Assembly: GCA_965262175.1 (NCBI GenBank) | Contig: CBDHES010000010.1 | Coordinates: forward strand, 186,001 to 250,000 | Direction of reading: 5' to 3' | Length of the DNA stretch: 64,000 nt | Origin: CADEDH01 sp965262175 | GTDB lineage: Bacteria > Actinomycetota > Acidimicrobiia > Acidimicrobiales > SZUA-35 | Part shown: piece after piece, positions 39,991-48,569 of the stretch | Numbering within the stretch: position 1 is the stretch's first letter | Layout: each line of letters begins with the position of its first letter | Position numbers and translations under genes: made by a program | The notes under the pieces: generated by a model | What the model saw: the letters and a program-made list of their open reading frames with translations, nothing else | Databases searched by the model: none | Told to the model about the DNA's origin: nothing

Positions 39991-42522
39991 ATGAGTCAGC
40001 CCCTCGACGGAGTGCGGGTCCTGGAGCTGGCGACCGACGTCGCCGGCCCCTTCACCGCCAAGCTGCTGGCCGACTTCGGCGCCGAGGTCATCAAGGTCGA
40101 GCCACCGGGCGGCGACCCGGCCCGGGCCCACGGCCCGTTTCCCGACGACCAACCGGACCCCGAGCAGAGCGCCCTCTTCCTCTACCTCAACGCCAACAAG
40201 CGGGGTCTCGTGGCCGACCTCGACGAGCCGGCCGACCGGGCGATCGTCGCCGACCTGGCGGCCCGATCCGACGTGATCATCGAATCGCTCACCCCCGGTC
40301 ACCTCGACCGGGTCGGCCTCGGGTTCGAGACCCTCCGAGCACGGAACCCGGCCGCGGTGCTCACCAGCGTCACCCCGTTCGGCCAGGACGGCCCCTATGC
40401 CTCTTATACCGGTGCCGACATCGTCACCTACGCCATGGGCGGGCCGATGTTCGGCACCGGGGTCGCCGACCGGGAGCCGGTCAAGCTCGGTGGCAACCTC
40501 ACGTCGTACCAATGCGGCAACCTGGCCGCCACCGCCACCACCGCTGCGCTCCTCACCGCCGAGCAGACCGGCCACGGCACCCACATCGACCTGTCGATGT
40601 TCGAAGCCCAGGCCGGGAGCATCGACCGACGCGTCACCTACCTCCTCTGGTACCTGTGGAGCGGGCGGGTCGCCGGCCGGGATCCGCGGGGAGCGCTGCG
40701 TGCCCTCCCCAACGGCTTCTTCCCCACCGCCGAGGGTCACGTCCTGATCTTCACCCTGCTGCCGTGGATCCCCCGGATGCTGAAGGTGCTCGGCGACGAC
40801 GACCTGGCCGCTCGATTCGCCGAACCGGACTGGATCACCGACGACGACCTCGTCGACGAGGTCCAGGCCGTGCTCTACCCGTGGCTCTTCGAAGGCGACA
40901 AGCACGACCGGGCCCGGGTCGCCCAGGCCGAGAAATGGGTCGCCACCCCGCTCAGCTCCCCGGCCGACATGCTGGCCGACGACCACTTCGACGGTCGGGA
41001 CTACTTCGTCACCGTCGACCACCCGGTCGCCGGCCGCTACCGCCAACCGGGCGCCCCGTTCCGGTTGGGTGACGCCTGGCAGCTCCGACGCCCGGCGCCG
41101 ACCATCGATCAGCACGGCCCGGAGATCCGGACCGAGCTGGCCGCCGCCTCCTCCCCGGTCCCGACCACGCAGGCCCAGGCCCCCAGCACCTCCACCGGCC
41201 GTCCGGCGTCGGCGTCGCCCCAGCTTCCGCTCGAGGGGATCCGGGTCCTCGACCTGACCGTCGTGTGGGCCGGTCCGGCCGCCACCATGCACCTCGGCGA
41301 CCTCGGAGCCGAGATCATCCGGGTCGACAACCCGTGGGTGTTCCCCCCGGCGACCCGAGGCAACTCCCCCCGCCCCGACCCCGACCTGCTCGTCGATTTC
41401 GGTCCGCTGGGCGGCTCCTACCCCAACCTCGACACGTCGGGCCGACCGTGGAACACCCACGGCATGTGGTCGGCCCAGGCCCGCAACAAGCTCGGATGCA
41501 CCCTCGACATCCGCCGCCCCGAAGGGCTCGAGGCGTTCTACCGTCTCATCGAGGTCAGCGACGTGCTCGTCGAGAACAACTCGGTCGCCGTCGTCGACAA
41601 GCTCGGTATCGGCTGGGACGACCTCCACGCCCGGAACCCCCGCCTGATCGTCATCCGCATGCCCCCGATGGGCCTCGACGGGCCCTACGCCAGCTACGTC
41701 GGGTTCGGGGCCAGCTTCGAAGCGTTGTGCGGACTCACCCGCCTCCGGGGATACCTCGACGACGATCCGACGACCACCACCCCGGCGTTCCACATGGACC
41801 CGGCCAGCGGCGCCGCCGGGGCGTTCGCCGCGCTGTGCGCTCTGCGCCGTCGAGAGCGAACCGGGGTCGGCGAACTGGTCGAGCTGGCCCAGAGCGAGAA
41901 CATGATGCAGCACATCGGCGAGTACTTCGTCGACGCCGACCGGACCGGCCGCCACCACGGGCCCGGCGGCAATCGGCACGTCACCCACGCACCGCAGGGG
42001 TGCTACCGATGCGCCGGCGACGACCGGTGGGCCGTGATCTCGGTCGCCACCGACGACCAGTGGGCCGGCTTGTGCCGGGCGATGAACCGCCCCGACCTGG
42101 CGGCCGATGAGCGGTTGGCCACCGCCGCCGGTCGCCGGGCCGACCACGACCGGCTCGACGAGGAGATCGGCCGGTGGACGGCCGACCTCGACCACCGGGA
42201 GGTCTTCCAACGCTGCCAAGCCGAGGGGGTGCCGGCCGGTCCCGTCCTCGACGAGGCCGACGCCTACGCCGACCCCCACCTCCGGGCCCGGGGGTTCTTC
42301 CGGGAGCAGGGCTCGGTCGACATCGGCACCTGGGAGTTCCCCGGACACCAGTGGCGGTGGTCGGGCCCGCCGATGCGGTGGGGTCCGATCGGTCGACTGG
42401 GAGCGGAGAACGAGCACGTGTTCCGCCAGATCCTCGGCTTCGACGACGACGAGTACGCCCGGCTGGCCGACAACGGCCATCTGTCCCTCGACTACCTCAA
42501 GCCCGACGGGACGCCCTGGTAG
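39991..42522 (+). CDS. Tandem-fused CaiB/BaiF CoA-transferase (second copy)
   Basis: 843 residues with two CaiB/BaiF domains (about 1-385 and 412-843) joined by a Pro/Ser/Thr-rich linker. Domain 1 opens LELATDVAGPFTAKLLADFG, domain 2 opens IRVLDLTVVWAGPAATMHLG. The segment that in CaiB carries the catalytic aspartate reads HIDLSMFEA in domain 1 and LVELAQSEN in domain 2, so domain 2 may have Glu there. The two halves could form one asymmetric unit. Divergent from the sulfatase, 98 bp apart. Confidence 0.9.
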   Translation: MSQPLDGVRVLELATDVAGPFTAKLLADFGAEVIKVEPPGGDPARAHGPFPDDQPDPEQSALFLYLNANKRGLVADLDEPADRAIVADLAARSDVIIESLTPGHLDRVGLGFETLRARNPAAVLTSVTPFGQDGPYASYTGADIVTYAMGGPMFGTGVADREPVKLGGNLTSYQCGNLAATATTAALLTAEQTGHGTHIDLSMFEAQAGSIDRRVTYLLWYLWSGRVAGRDPRGALRALPNGFFPTAEGHVLIFTLLPWIPRMLKVLGDDDLAARFAEPDWITDDDLVDEVQAVLYPWLFEGDKHDRARVAQAEKWVATPLSSPADMLADDHFDGRDYFVTVDHPVAGRYRQPGAPFRLGDAWQLRRPAPTIDQHGPEIRTELAAASSPVPTTQAQAPSTSTGRPASASPQLPLEGIRVLDLTVVWAGPAATMHLGDLGAEIIRVDNPWVFPPATRGNSPRPDPDLLVDFGPLGGSYPNLDTSGRPWNTHGMWSAQARNKLGCTLDIRRPEGLEAFYRLIEVSDVLVENNSVAVVDKLGIGWDDLHARNPRLIVIRMPPMGLDGPYASYVGFGASFEALCGLTRLRGYLDDDPTTTTPAFHMDPASGAAGAFAALCALRRRERTGVGELVELAQSENMMQHIGEYFVDADRTGRHHGPGGNRHVTHAPQGCYRCAGDDRWAVISVATDDQWAGLCRAMNRPDLAADERLATAAGRRADHDRLDEEIGRWTADLDHREVFQRCQAEGVPAGPVLDEADAYADPHLRARGFFREQGSVDIGTWEFPGHQWRWSGPPMRWGPIGRLGAENEHVFRQILGFDDDEYARLADNGHLSLDYLKPDGTPW

Positions 42523-42537
42523 CTAGGGTGCGATCTC

Positions 42538-43098
42538 GTGATCCTCTCCGACCGCACCATCAGGGAAGAGGTCTCGGCCGGTCGCATCATCATCGAGCCG
42601 TTCGATCCTTCCGCCGTCCAGCCATCGTCGGTCGATCTTCGACTCGACCACCGCTTCGTCGTGTTCCGGAACCACACCTTCAGCCATATCGACGTGAAGG
42701 CCGACCTGACCGAACTCACCGAGATGGTCGAGGCGAGCGACGCCGACCCGTTCATCCTCCACCCCGGTGAGTTCGTCCTCGGCTCCACCGCCGAACGGGT
42801 GGCGATCCCGTCCGACCTCGTCGGGCGCATCGAGGGCAAGTCGAGCCTCGGTCGGCTCGGTCTGCTGATCCACACCACCGCCGGGTTCGTCGACGCCGGG
42901 TGGGACGGCCAGCTGACGCTCGAGTTCTCCAACGTGGCCAGCCTTCCCATCACCCTCTACCCCGGGATGAAGATCGGCCAGATCAGCTTCATCCGCATGT
43001 CGACCGCGGCCGACAACCCCTACGGCTCGGGCGAGCTCGGCTCGAAGTACCAGGGCCAGCGCGGACCCCGACCATCTCGCTACTGGGAGAATTTTTGA
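42538..43098 (+). CDS. dcd: dCTP deaminase
   Basis: 186 residues. ILSDRTIREEVSAGRIIIEP is the standard opening; EGKSSLGRLGLLIHTTAGFV and DAGWDGQLTLEFSN hold the nucleotide and catalytic residues (the Glu of LTLEF). The enzyme turns dCTP into dUTP, or directly into dUMP in the bifunctional actinobacterial form, supplying thymidylate synthesis; the two cannot be separated here. GTG start; TAGGGT ends 8 nt before it, directly behind the stop of the CoA-transferase gene. Confidence 0.95.
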   Translation: MILSDRTIREEVSAGRIIIEPFDPSAVQPSSVDLRLDHRFVVFRNHTFSHIDVKADLTELTEMVEASDADPFILHPGEFVLGSTAERVAIPSDLVGRIEGKSSLGRLGLLIHTTAGFVDAGWDGQLTLEFSNVASLPITLYPGMKIGQISFIRMSTAADNPYGSGELGSKYQGQRGPRPSRYWENF

Positions 43099-43198
43099 AC
43101 TAACATCCCCGCTTCGTTGCAGGGATATTTCAATGTTGGACCGCGCCTAGCAAAGATCACGCTCCTCGTCCACGATTGTCGACATGGGAGGGGTTGCG

Positions 43199-44179
43199 GT
43201 GACTACCGAAGTGGCGAACACCCCGGACCGACAGGCGGACACGCGGCACCAGCTGTTCTTCTTCGTGACCTGGATCGTGGTCACGGCACTGCTGGCCATC
43301 GGGCTCCAGCTCGTCGGTTCGACCGAGGCGTTCGGTGACGATGGACGAACGGCGGTGGCCGGCGTCGTCGCCGACTATCCGCTGCGGCCGGCCGATCCGT
43401 CCGCCGAGCCGATCCCGTCGGCGCTGTACGCCGGCGCCATGTGGTCGGTGACCGACGCTGCCGTGATGAACGCCGGCACCGTGTTCGACGACTCGGTCAT
43501 CGAAGTCGACGTCACCGTTCGCAACACGCTCGCCGCCAGCGAGGTCCGTATCCCCGACAGCATGGTGCGGCTGGCCGTCGCCGGTGGCGGCGACCTCGGC
43601 CACGGTGAGTTCGTCGATCAACCCACCCGGGTCGTCGTCGAGCCCGGTCAGACGCAGGACCTGACGGTCCGGTTCCGGGTCGGATCGGTGCAGGAACCCG
43701 ACCTCGGGGCCCTCTTCCTCCAGATCGGCGAACCGAACCGGGAGCCGGCCTGGATCCCGCTCGACGGCTCGGCCGCCGATTCACCGTCGACCGTGCTGGC
43801 CGCGGTCGACGCCGCCCCCATCGTCATCGCCGACCCCGGCGGCCAGGGCGACCTCGTACTCGAGCCCGACGCCGCCTCGGTTGGCGTCGAAGCCGGTTCG
43901 TATCGGGCGCTCGTCGATGAGCGGGTGGCCGTGGTCAAGATCGTGGTCCAGCGGACCTCCGGTGACGATCCCGCCTACGCCGACGCCAGCTTCTGGGCGA
44001 TCGAGCACGACGGCACGTCGTCGGCGGCGGTGCTCGCCGCGGTCGAAGCCGGCGATGCGTCGAACGCCGACGTCGTCACGCTCCTGTTCGCCTTCCCGGC
44101 CGACGCCGGGGACCTCGTCGTGGTGGCCGGGGCCGACGCCGACGAGCAGGCCCGCATCCCGGTCGTCGTTCCCTCCTGA
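43199..44179 (+). CDS. Membrane-anchored extracytoplasmic protein, unknown
   Basis: 326 residues from GTG at 43199, which has GGGAGGGG five nt upstream; an ATG at 43184 lies inside that Shine-Dalgarno. One helix (FFFVTWIVVTALLAIGLQLV) near residue 22 anchors a beta-rich domain of about 280 residues in which VDVTVRNTLAASEVRIPDSM recalls a DUF4352-like immunoglobulin fold. No enzymatic motif seen. Confidence 0.72.
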   Translation: MTTEVANTPDRQADTRHQLFFFVTWIVVTALLAIGLQLVGSTEAFGDDGRTAVAGVVADYPLRPADPSAEPIPSALYAGAMWSVTDAAVMNAGTVFDDSVIEVDVTVRNTLAASEVRIPDSMVRLAVAGGGDLGHGEFVDQPTRVVVEPGQTQDLTVRFRVGSVQEPDLGALFLQIGEPNREPAWIPLDGSAADSPSTVLAAVDAAPIVIADPGGQGDLVLEPDAASVGVEAGSYRALVDERVAVVKIVVQRTSGDDPAYADASFWAIEHDGTSSAAVLAAVEAGDASNADVVTLLFAFPADAGDLVVVAGADADEQARIPVVVPS

Positions 44180-44201
44180 GCCGCCGGGCCGACCTACCCC
44201 C

Positions 44202-44207
44202 TAGAGT
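44202..44207 (+). promoter_or_regulatory. -10 hexamer TAGAGT, leaderless start
   Basis: Six nt before the ATG of the PPOX-type gene. Confidence 0.5.
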
Positions 44208-44213
44208 CGGGCC

Positions 44214-44708
44214 ATGCCCCGGATGTCATCGCCCGATGTCGACGCGTTCCTCGCCGAGCCACACATCGGCGTCATCGCCACCCTCCGCCAGGACGGGCGA
44301 CCCTACACGGTCCCCGTCTGGCACCTGTGGGACGGCACCCACTTCTGGGTCAGCGGCACCGAGTCCCGGGTGTGGTGCCGCCAGCTCATGACCGAGCCCC
44401 GGCTGTCGCTCTGTGTCGAGGCCATGGCCCCGGTACCGGGCCATGTCGGGGTCGACGGACTCGGCGAGGTCCTCCGGCCGCCGGAGTTCGACATCTGGCC
44501 CATCAGCCGGCAACTGGCGGAGAAGTACATCGGTCGAGGCCAGGAGGGAATGACCGAGACCATCGAGGCGTTCGTCGCCAACATGCGCACCGAGCCCCGG
44601 CTGCTGATCCGCATCACCCCCGAGGTGTGGCGGGCCATCGACATGCGGGTCTACCAGGGTAAGCGAGCCGACCGGGAGCATCAGGCCCGGGCCCGGGGCG
44701 AGTCGTAG
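44214..44708 (+). CDS. PPOX-class FMN/F420-dependent flavoprotein
   Basis: 164 residues of the split-barrel pyridoxamine-oxidase-like fold: HIGVIATLRQDGRPYTVPVW, then THFWVSGTESRVWCRQL and LCVEAMAPVPGHVGVDG. These small proteins bind FMN, F420 or haem; many in actinobacteria are F420-dependent reductases. Cofactor cannot be read from the motifs. The next gene follows 14 bp later on the same strand. Confidence 0.85.
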   Translation: MPRMSSPDVDAFLAEPHIGVIATLRQDGRPYTVPVWHLWDGTHFWVSGTESRVWCRQLMTEPRLSLCVEAMAPVPGHVGVDGLGEVLRPPEFDIWPISRQLAEKYIGRGQEGMTETIEAFVANMRTEPRLLIRITPEVWRAIDMRVYQGKRADREHQARARGES

Positions 44709-44722
44709 GGAGCGGCTACCTC

Positions 44723-45808
44723 GTGGACCCGGCGCCGACGGCGACGATCGGAGGACGACCCCGGCCCGGCCCCCGGCCAGGGGCCCGGACCGTGCGGACC
44801 GTGCTCGGGCTCGTCGTCGTCGTGGTCGCCTTCGCCTGGGTCCTGCCTTCGTTCGCCTCCTACTCGGAGGTCGCCCAGACCCTCCAGTCCCTCGATCGCC
44901 GATGGCTGCCAGCATTCGCCGTCGCCTCGATCGTCAACCTGCTCGCCCCCGCCGGCCTGCAGTGGGCCGCCCTCCCCGGGCTCCGGATCCGCCATGCGGT
45001 CATCGTCGACTGGGTGACCTCAGCGGTCACCAACGCGGTCCCCGGTGGGAGCGCCGTGGCGGTCGGGCTGACCTGGACCATGTACCGACGCCTGGGCCTG
45101 GCCAAGGCGGCGATCGCCCGGTCGATCGTGGTGACCGGGGTCTGGGACCAGATCTTCAAGCTGACCGCACCGCTCGCCGCCGTGATCTGGTTGTCGACCG
45201 AACGACCGGTCGGTCCGGGCCTGATCCAGGCGTCGCTCGTCGGTGGCGCGCTGTTCGCCGTGGTCGTCGGGCTCTGCACGGTGCTGGTCGCTGGCCCCCG
45301 GGCGGCGGTATCCGTCGGCGGCTTCCTCGACCGGTTGGCCATCGGCGGTCGAGGCTGGCCCGACCGTCTCGAGCGGCTCCGGCAGGACACCGTGCTGCTC
45401 GTCCGGCTCCGATGGCTGCGGTTGACGCTGTGGACCGTGGGCGGTCACCTGTCGCTGTTCGTGCTGCTGGTGATCTGCCTTCGGGCCACCGGCGTGCCGG
45501 CCACGGCCCTGACCGCGGCCGCCGTGTTCGCCGCGTTGGCGTTCGGCCGGTTGATCACGGCCATCCCCCTCACCCCCGGTGGCCTCGGGGTCATGGAGGT
45601 CGGGTTGGCCGGTGCCCTCACCGCCGTCGGCACCGCCGACGAGGTATCGGTGGTGGCCGCCGTGCTGCTGTTCCGGTTCGTCAGCTTCGCCCTCACCATC
45701 CCGCTGGGAGCGATGGCGTGGCTGGTCTGGAGCGGTTCATCGACCGCCGTCGACGACCGGGAGGCGGCGACCCCGACGGGGCGAACCGCCGACGCCCCCG
45801 CTCGCTGA
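44723..45808 (+). CDS. Flippase-like/LPG-synthase-TM (UPF0104) membrane protein
   Basis: 361 residues with about eight membrane helices. The text ITAIPLTPGGLGVMEVGLAG is the conserved PGGLGxxE motif of lysylphosphatidylglycerol synthase membrane domains and AglD-like flippases; TSAVTNAVPGGSAVAVGLTW is the matching N-terminal motif. No synthase domain is attached, so a lipid or polyprenyl-linked-sugar flippase role is more likely. GTG start; a TAGGGA lies 11 nt upstream in the PPOX stop region. Confidence 0.87.
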   Translation: MDPAPTATIGGRPRPGPRPGARTVRTVLGLVVVVVAFAWVLPSFASYSEVAQTLQSLDRRWLPAFAVASIVNLLAPAGLQWAALPGLRIRHAVIVDWVTSAVTNAVPGGSAVAVGLTWTMYRRLGLAKAAIARSIVVTGVWDQIFKLTAPLAAVIWLSTERPVGPGLIQASLVGGALFAVVVGLCTVLVAGPRAAVSVGGFLDRLAIGGRGWPDRLERLRQDTVLLVRLRWLRLTLWTVGGHLSLFVLLVICLRATGVPATALTAAAVFAALAFGRLITAIPLTPGGLGVMEVGLAGALTAVGTADEVSVVAAVLLFRFVSFALTIPLGAMAWLVWSGSSTAVDDREAATPTGRTADAPAR

Positions 45809-45843
45809 CGGCTGCTGGGCGACCGGGCGTCCGGGCCGCCGAG

Positions 45844-48129
45844 CTACGACGGAGCGTCGGTGTCGGCAGCTCCGCTACCGATCCGGGTCGAGAGCTCCAC
45901 CCGGGTCTCCCGCTCCCCGCTCTCGATCGCTTCGAGGAGGTGCATCGCGATGTCGGCCACCTTGACGTCGTCCTCCTCGACCCCGTGGCCCTTCACGCCG
46001 TCGTCCATCATCACGTAGCAGAACGGGCAGGCGGTGGCGATGCGGCTGGCACCGGTGGCCAACAGCTCCTCCGAGCGCTCATCGTTGACCTTGTTGCCGA
46101 GGTCCTCTTCCATCCACATCCGGGCACCGCCCGCACCACAGCACATGCCGGTGGTGCCGTTGCGGCCGGCCTCGACGATCTGGACGCCCTTCAGGTTGCC
46201 GATCACGTTCCGGGGAGCGAGGTAGACGTCGTTGTGGCGACCGAGGTAGCAGGAGTCGTGGTAGACGATCCGCTCCTCAAGCGACGCCTGCGACACGTCG
46301 AGCTTGCCCTCGGCGATCAACCACTCGATGAACTGGCTGTGGTGGACCACCTCGTAGTGGCCGCCGAGCTGGGGGTACTCGTTCATCAGCGTGTTGAAGC
46401 AGTGGGGGCACTGGGTGATGATCTTCCGGACCCCGAGCCCGTTGAGCGTCTCGACGTTCTGCTTGGCCAGCATCTGGAAGAGGTACTCGTTGCCCGAGCG
46501 CCGGGCCGGGTCGCCGGTGCACAGCTCGGCGGGGCCGAGGATGGCGAAGTCGATCGCCGCCCGCTCCATCAGCTTGGCCATCGCACGGGTGACCTTCTGG
46601 TTCTTGTCGTCGAAGCTGCCGGCGCACCCCACCCAGTAGAGGTACTCGTGGGTGAACGGCTCGGCGAGCGCGTCGCCCTCGATCACGTCGACCGACAGGC
46701 CCTTGGCCCAGTCGGCCCGGGTGGTCTGGCTCATCGCCCACGGGTTCGACGAGTTCTCCATCGAGCGGAACGCCGTCCCCAGCTCGGTGGGGAAGTTCGA
46801 CTCCATCAGGGTCAGGTACCGGCGCATGTCGAGGATCTTGTCGAGGATCTCGATGTTGACCGGGCAGATCTCGTCGCACGCCTTGCACGACGTGCACGAC
46901 CACACTTCCTCCGGCTGGACCCGCTCGAAGATCCAGTTGGCCTCGACCTTGATCTCCGAGTCGACCCCGAGAGGGGGAGCGACGGCCGGGTCACCGGTCC
47001 GGGACATGACCTCGCCGGTCTTGAGCACGATCTCCCGGGGGTCCAGCGGCTTGCCGGTGGCGTGGGCCGGGCACACCGACGTGCAACGACCACACATCGT
47101 GCAGGCGTCGGTGTCGAGGAGCTGCTTCCAGGTGAACGACTCGACCGTCGAGGCGCCGAACGTCTCCAGCTCGGTCGTCTCCAGGTCGGGAAGCGGCTTC
47201 ATCGCCCCCTTGGGGCGGTCGCGGTCCGACAGGTACATGTTCAACGGCGAGGTGAACATGTGACGCAGCATCGTGCCGGGGATGATGGCCAGGAAGGCGC
47301 AGAAGCTGATGACGTGGGCGATCCACCATCCCTGGTGCCAGGCCGAGAGGTTGTCGACACCGTCGACCAGCGTCGCCAGCGGATAGCCGACGATCGACCA
47401 CCGCTCGTAGTCGGGGTTGCCCTCGAGAGCGATGCGGAACGCCTCGGCCCCGAACCCGGTGACCCCGATGGCGGTGAGGACACCGAGGATGACGGCGTGC
47501 TCGGCCTTGGTCTTGACCCGGATCCGGTAGGGGCGCCAGCTCCGGGGGCCGTACCGTCGCCCGATCGCCATCCCCATGCCGACGAGGAACACGACGCCGG
47601 CCACGTCGCCGACCAGGGCGTACACCTTGTACACGTTGCCGTTGAGGAACTTGAGGCTCTCCGGGACCTGGTGGTTGACCTCGAGCACCGTCGTCACCGC
47701 CAGCAGTACCAGGAAGCTGAAGTAGATCAGCGAGTGCATGATCCCGGCCGCCGGATCCCGCATCAGGGTCTGCATGTAGACCCCGGCTCGGAAGTCGGCC
47801 AAGCGCTGACGGAGGTTCTCCGGGGTGGTCGCCCGACGGTCGGGGGCGCCCCGCTCCCAGTTCTTGACCCGGTACGACAGCTGGACCGAGCCCCACAGGA
47901 GCAGGATCGGGATGACGGTGTAGAACGCCAGCTTCATCGGCCCGGGGATGTTCCCGAACGCCTCCCGCTGGATCTCGGCGTCGTCGTGGAACTCGAAGAT
48001 CGCGGCGGCGATGCCCGACAGGACCGTCACCAGCGCTATCAGGAAGCCGACGGCCAGCCACACCTGGCTCGCCTTGAGGCCGGAGGAGGTTTCCGGCGTG
48101 GTGTCGAGGTCGGTGGCAGGCGCATCCAT
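45844..48129 (-). CDS. Membrane-bound Fe-S oxidoreductase (Rv0338c/HdrD-like)
   Basis: 761 residues. The N-terminal 330 residues contain about six membrane helices of nitrate-reductase-gamma type. Two 4Fe-4S motifs follow (CTMCGRCTSVCP near 392, CTSCKACDEICP near 450), then two CCG domains (YWVGCAGSFDD..., ITQCPHCFN; IVYHDSCYLGRHN, GMCCGAGGARMW). This matches the large actinobacterial heterodisulfide-reductase-like protein, probably moving electrons between the quinone pool and a cytoplasmic donor. The start follows TAGTTT by 10 nt; divergent from the PII gene. Confidence 0.9.
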   Translation of the reverse strand: MDAPATDLDTTPETSSGLKASQVWLAVGFLIALVTVLSGIAAAIFEFHDDAEIQREAFGNIPGPMKLAFYTVIPILLLWGSVQLSYRVKNWERGAPDRRATTPENLRQRLADFRAGVYMQTLMRDPAAGIMHSLIYFSFLVLLAVTTVLEVNHQVPESLKFLNGNVYKVYALVGDVAGVVFLVGMGMAIGRRYGPRSWRPYRIRVKTKAEHAVILGVLTAIGVTGFGAEAFRIALEGNPDYERWSIVGYPLATLVDGVDNLSAWHQGWWIAHVISFCAFLAIIPGTMLRHMFTSPLNMYLSDRDRPKGAMKPLPDLETTELETFGASTVESFTWKQLLDTDACTMCGRCTSVCPAHATGKPLDPREIVLKTGEVMSRTGDPAVAPPLGVDSEIKVEANWIFERVQPEEVWSCTSCKACDEICPVNIEILDKILDMRRYLTLMESNFPTELGTAFRSMENSSNPWAMSQTTRADWAKGLSVDVIEGDALAEPFTHEYLYWVGCAGSFDDKNQKVTRAMAKLMERAAIDFAILGPAELCTGDPARRSGNEYLFQMLAKQNVETLNGLGVRKIITQCPHCFNTLMNEYPQLGGHYEVVHHSQFIEWLIAEGKLDVSQASLEERIVYHDSCYLGRHNDVYLAPRNVIGNLKGVQIVEAGRNGTTGMCCGAGGARMWMEEDLGNKVNDERSEELLATGASRIATACPFCYVMMDDGVKGHGVEEDDVKVADIAMHLLEAIESGERETRVELSTRIGSGAADTDAPS

Positions 48130-48210
48130 ACGACCGGCAAAACTAGTGGCGAAAATCGCCGACGCCCCAACTTTGGTCCCCGTTCGCTGCGCACTGCTAC
48201 GGTTCGATGG

Positions 48211-48549
48211 ATGCAACTCGTCACCGCGGTCATCAAGCCTCACATGCTCGACCCGGTGAAAGAGGCCCTGAAGGGCATCGGGATCGCCGGGATGACGGTC
48301 AGCGAAGCCAAGGGATTCGGCCGTCAGGGCGGCCACACCGAGACGTACCGGGGCGCCGAGTACCGGATCGACTTCGTGCCCAAGGTCAAGGTCGAGATCG
48401 TGGTCGACGGCTCCCAGGCCGACAAGGTGGCCGAGACGATCGCCGCCGCCGCCCACACCGGCAAAATCGGCGACGGCAAGATCTGGCTGACCCCGGTCGA
48501 CACGCTGGTCCGTATCCGGACCGGCGAGATCGGCGTCGACGCCGTCTGA
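48211..48549 (+). CDS. PII nitrogen regulatory protein
   Basis: 112 residues, full length for GlnB/GlnK. MQLVTAVIKPHMLDPVKEAL is the normal start; the T-loop contains GRQGGHTETYRGAEYRIDF with the uridylylatable/adenylylatable Tyr in GAEY; GDGKIWLTPVDTLVRIRTGE is the C-terminal signature. It binds ATP/ADP and 2-oxoglutarate and controls ammonium uptake or glutamine synthetase. No amtB or glnD is adjacent, so GlnB versus GlnK is undecided. TACGGT ends 7 nt before the ATG, overruling a very long upstream frame. Confidence 0.95.
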   Translation: MQLVTAVIKPHMLDPVKEALKGIGIAGMTVSEAKGFGRQGGHTETYRGAEYRIDFVPKVKVEIVVDGSQADKVAETIAAAAHTGKIGDGKIWLTPVDTLVRIRTGEIGVDAV

Positions 48550-48565
48550 GTCGGCCCTGGCCGAC
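48550..48565. terminator. Hairpin filling a 20-bp convergent gap
   Basis: GTCGGC, CCTG loop, GCCGAC starts at the base after the PII stop and lies before the metalloprotease stop on the other strand. The perfect 6-bp stem and location suggest a shared bidirectional terminator; no T tract. Confidence 0.45.
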
Positions 48566-48569
48566 GGTT

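Noticed and set aside
39937..42480. An 847-codon minus-strand frame
   Set aside because: It is antisense to the fused CoA-transferase, with repetitive Val/Gly/Asp shadow text and no recognisable domain.
44902..48549. A plus-strand frame of about 1,215 codons across the flippase, Fe-S reductase and PII genes
   Set aside because: Only its last 113 codons (PII) are real. The rest lies antisense to the Fe-S reductase, has His/Arg/Asp-rich shadow composition and no domain match.
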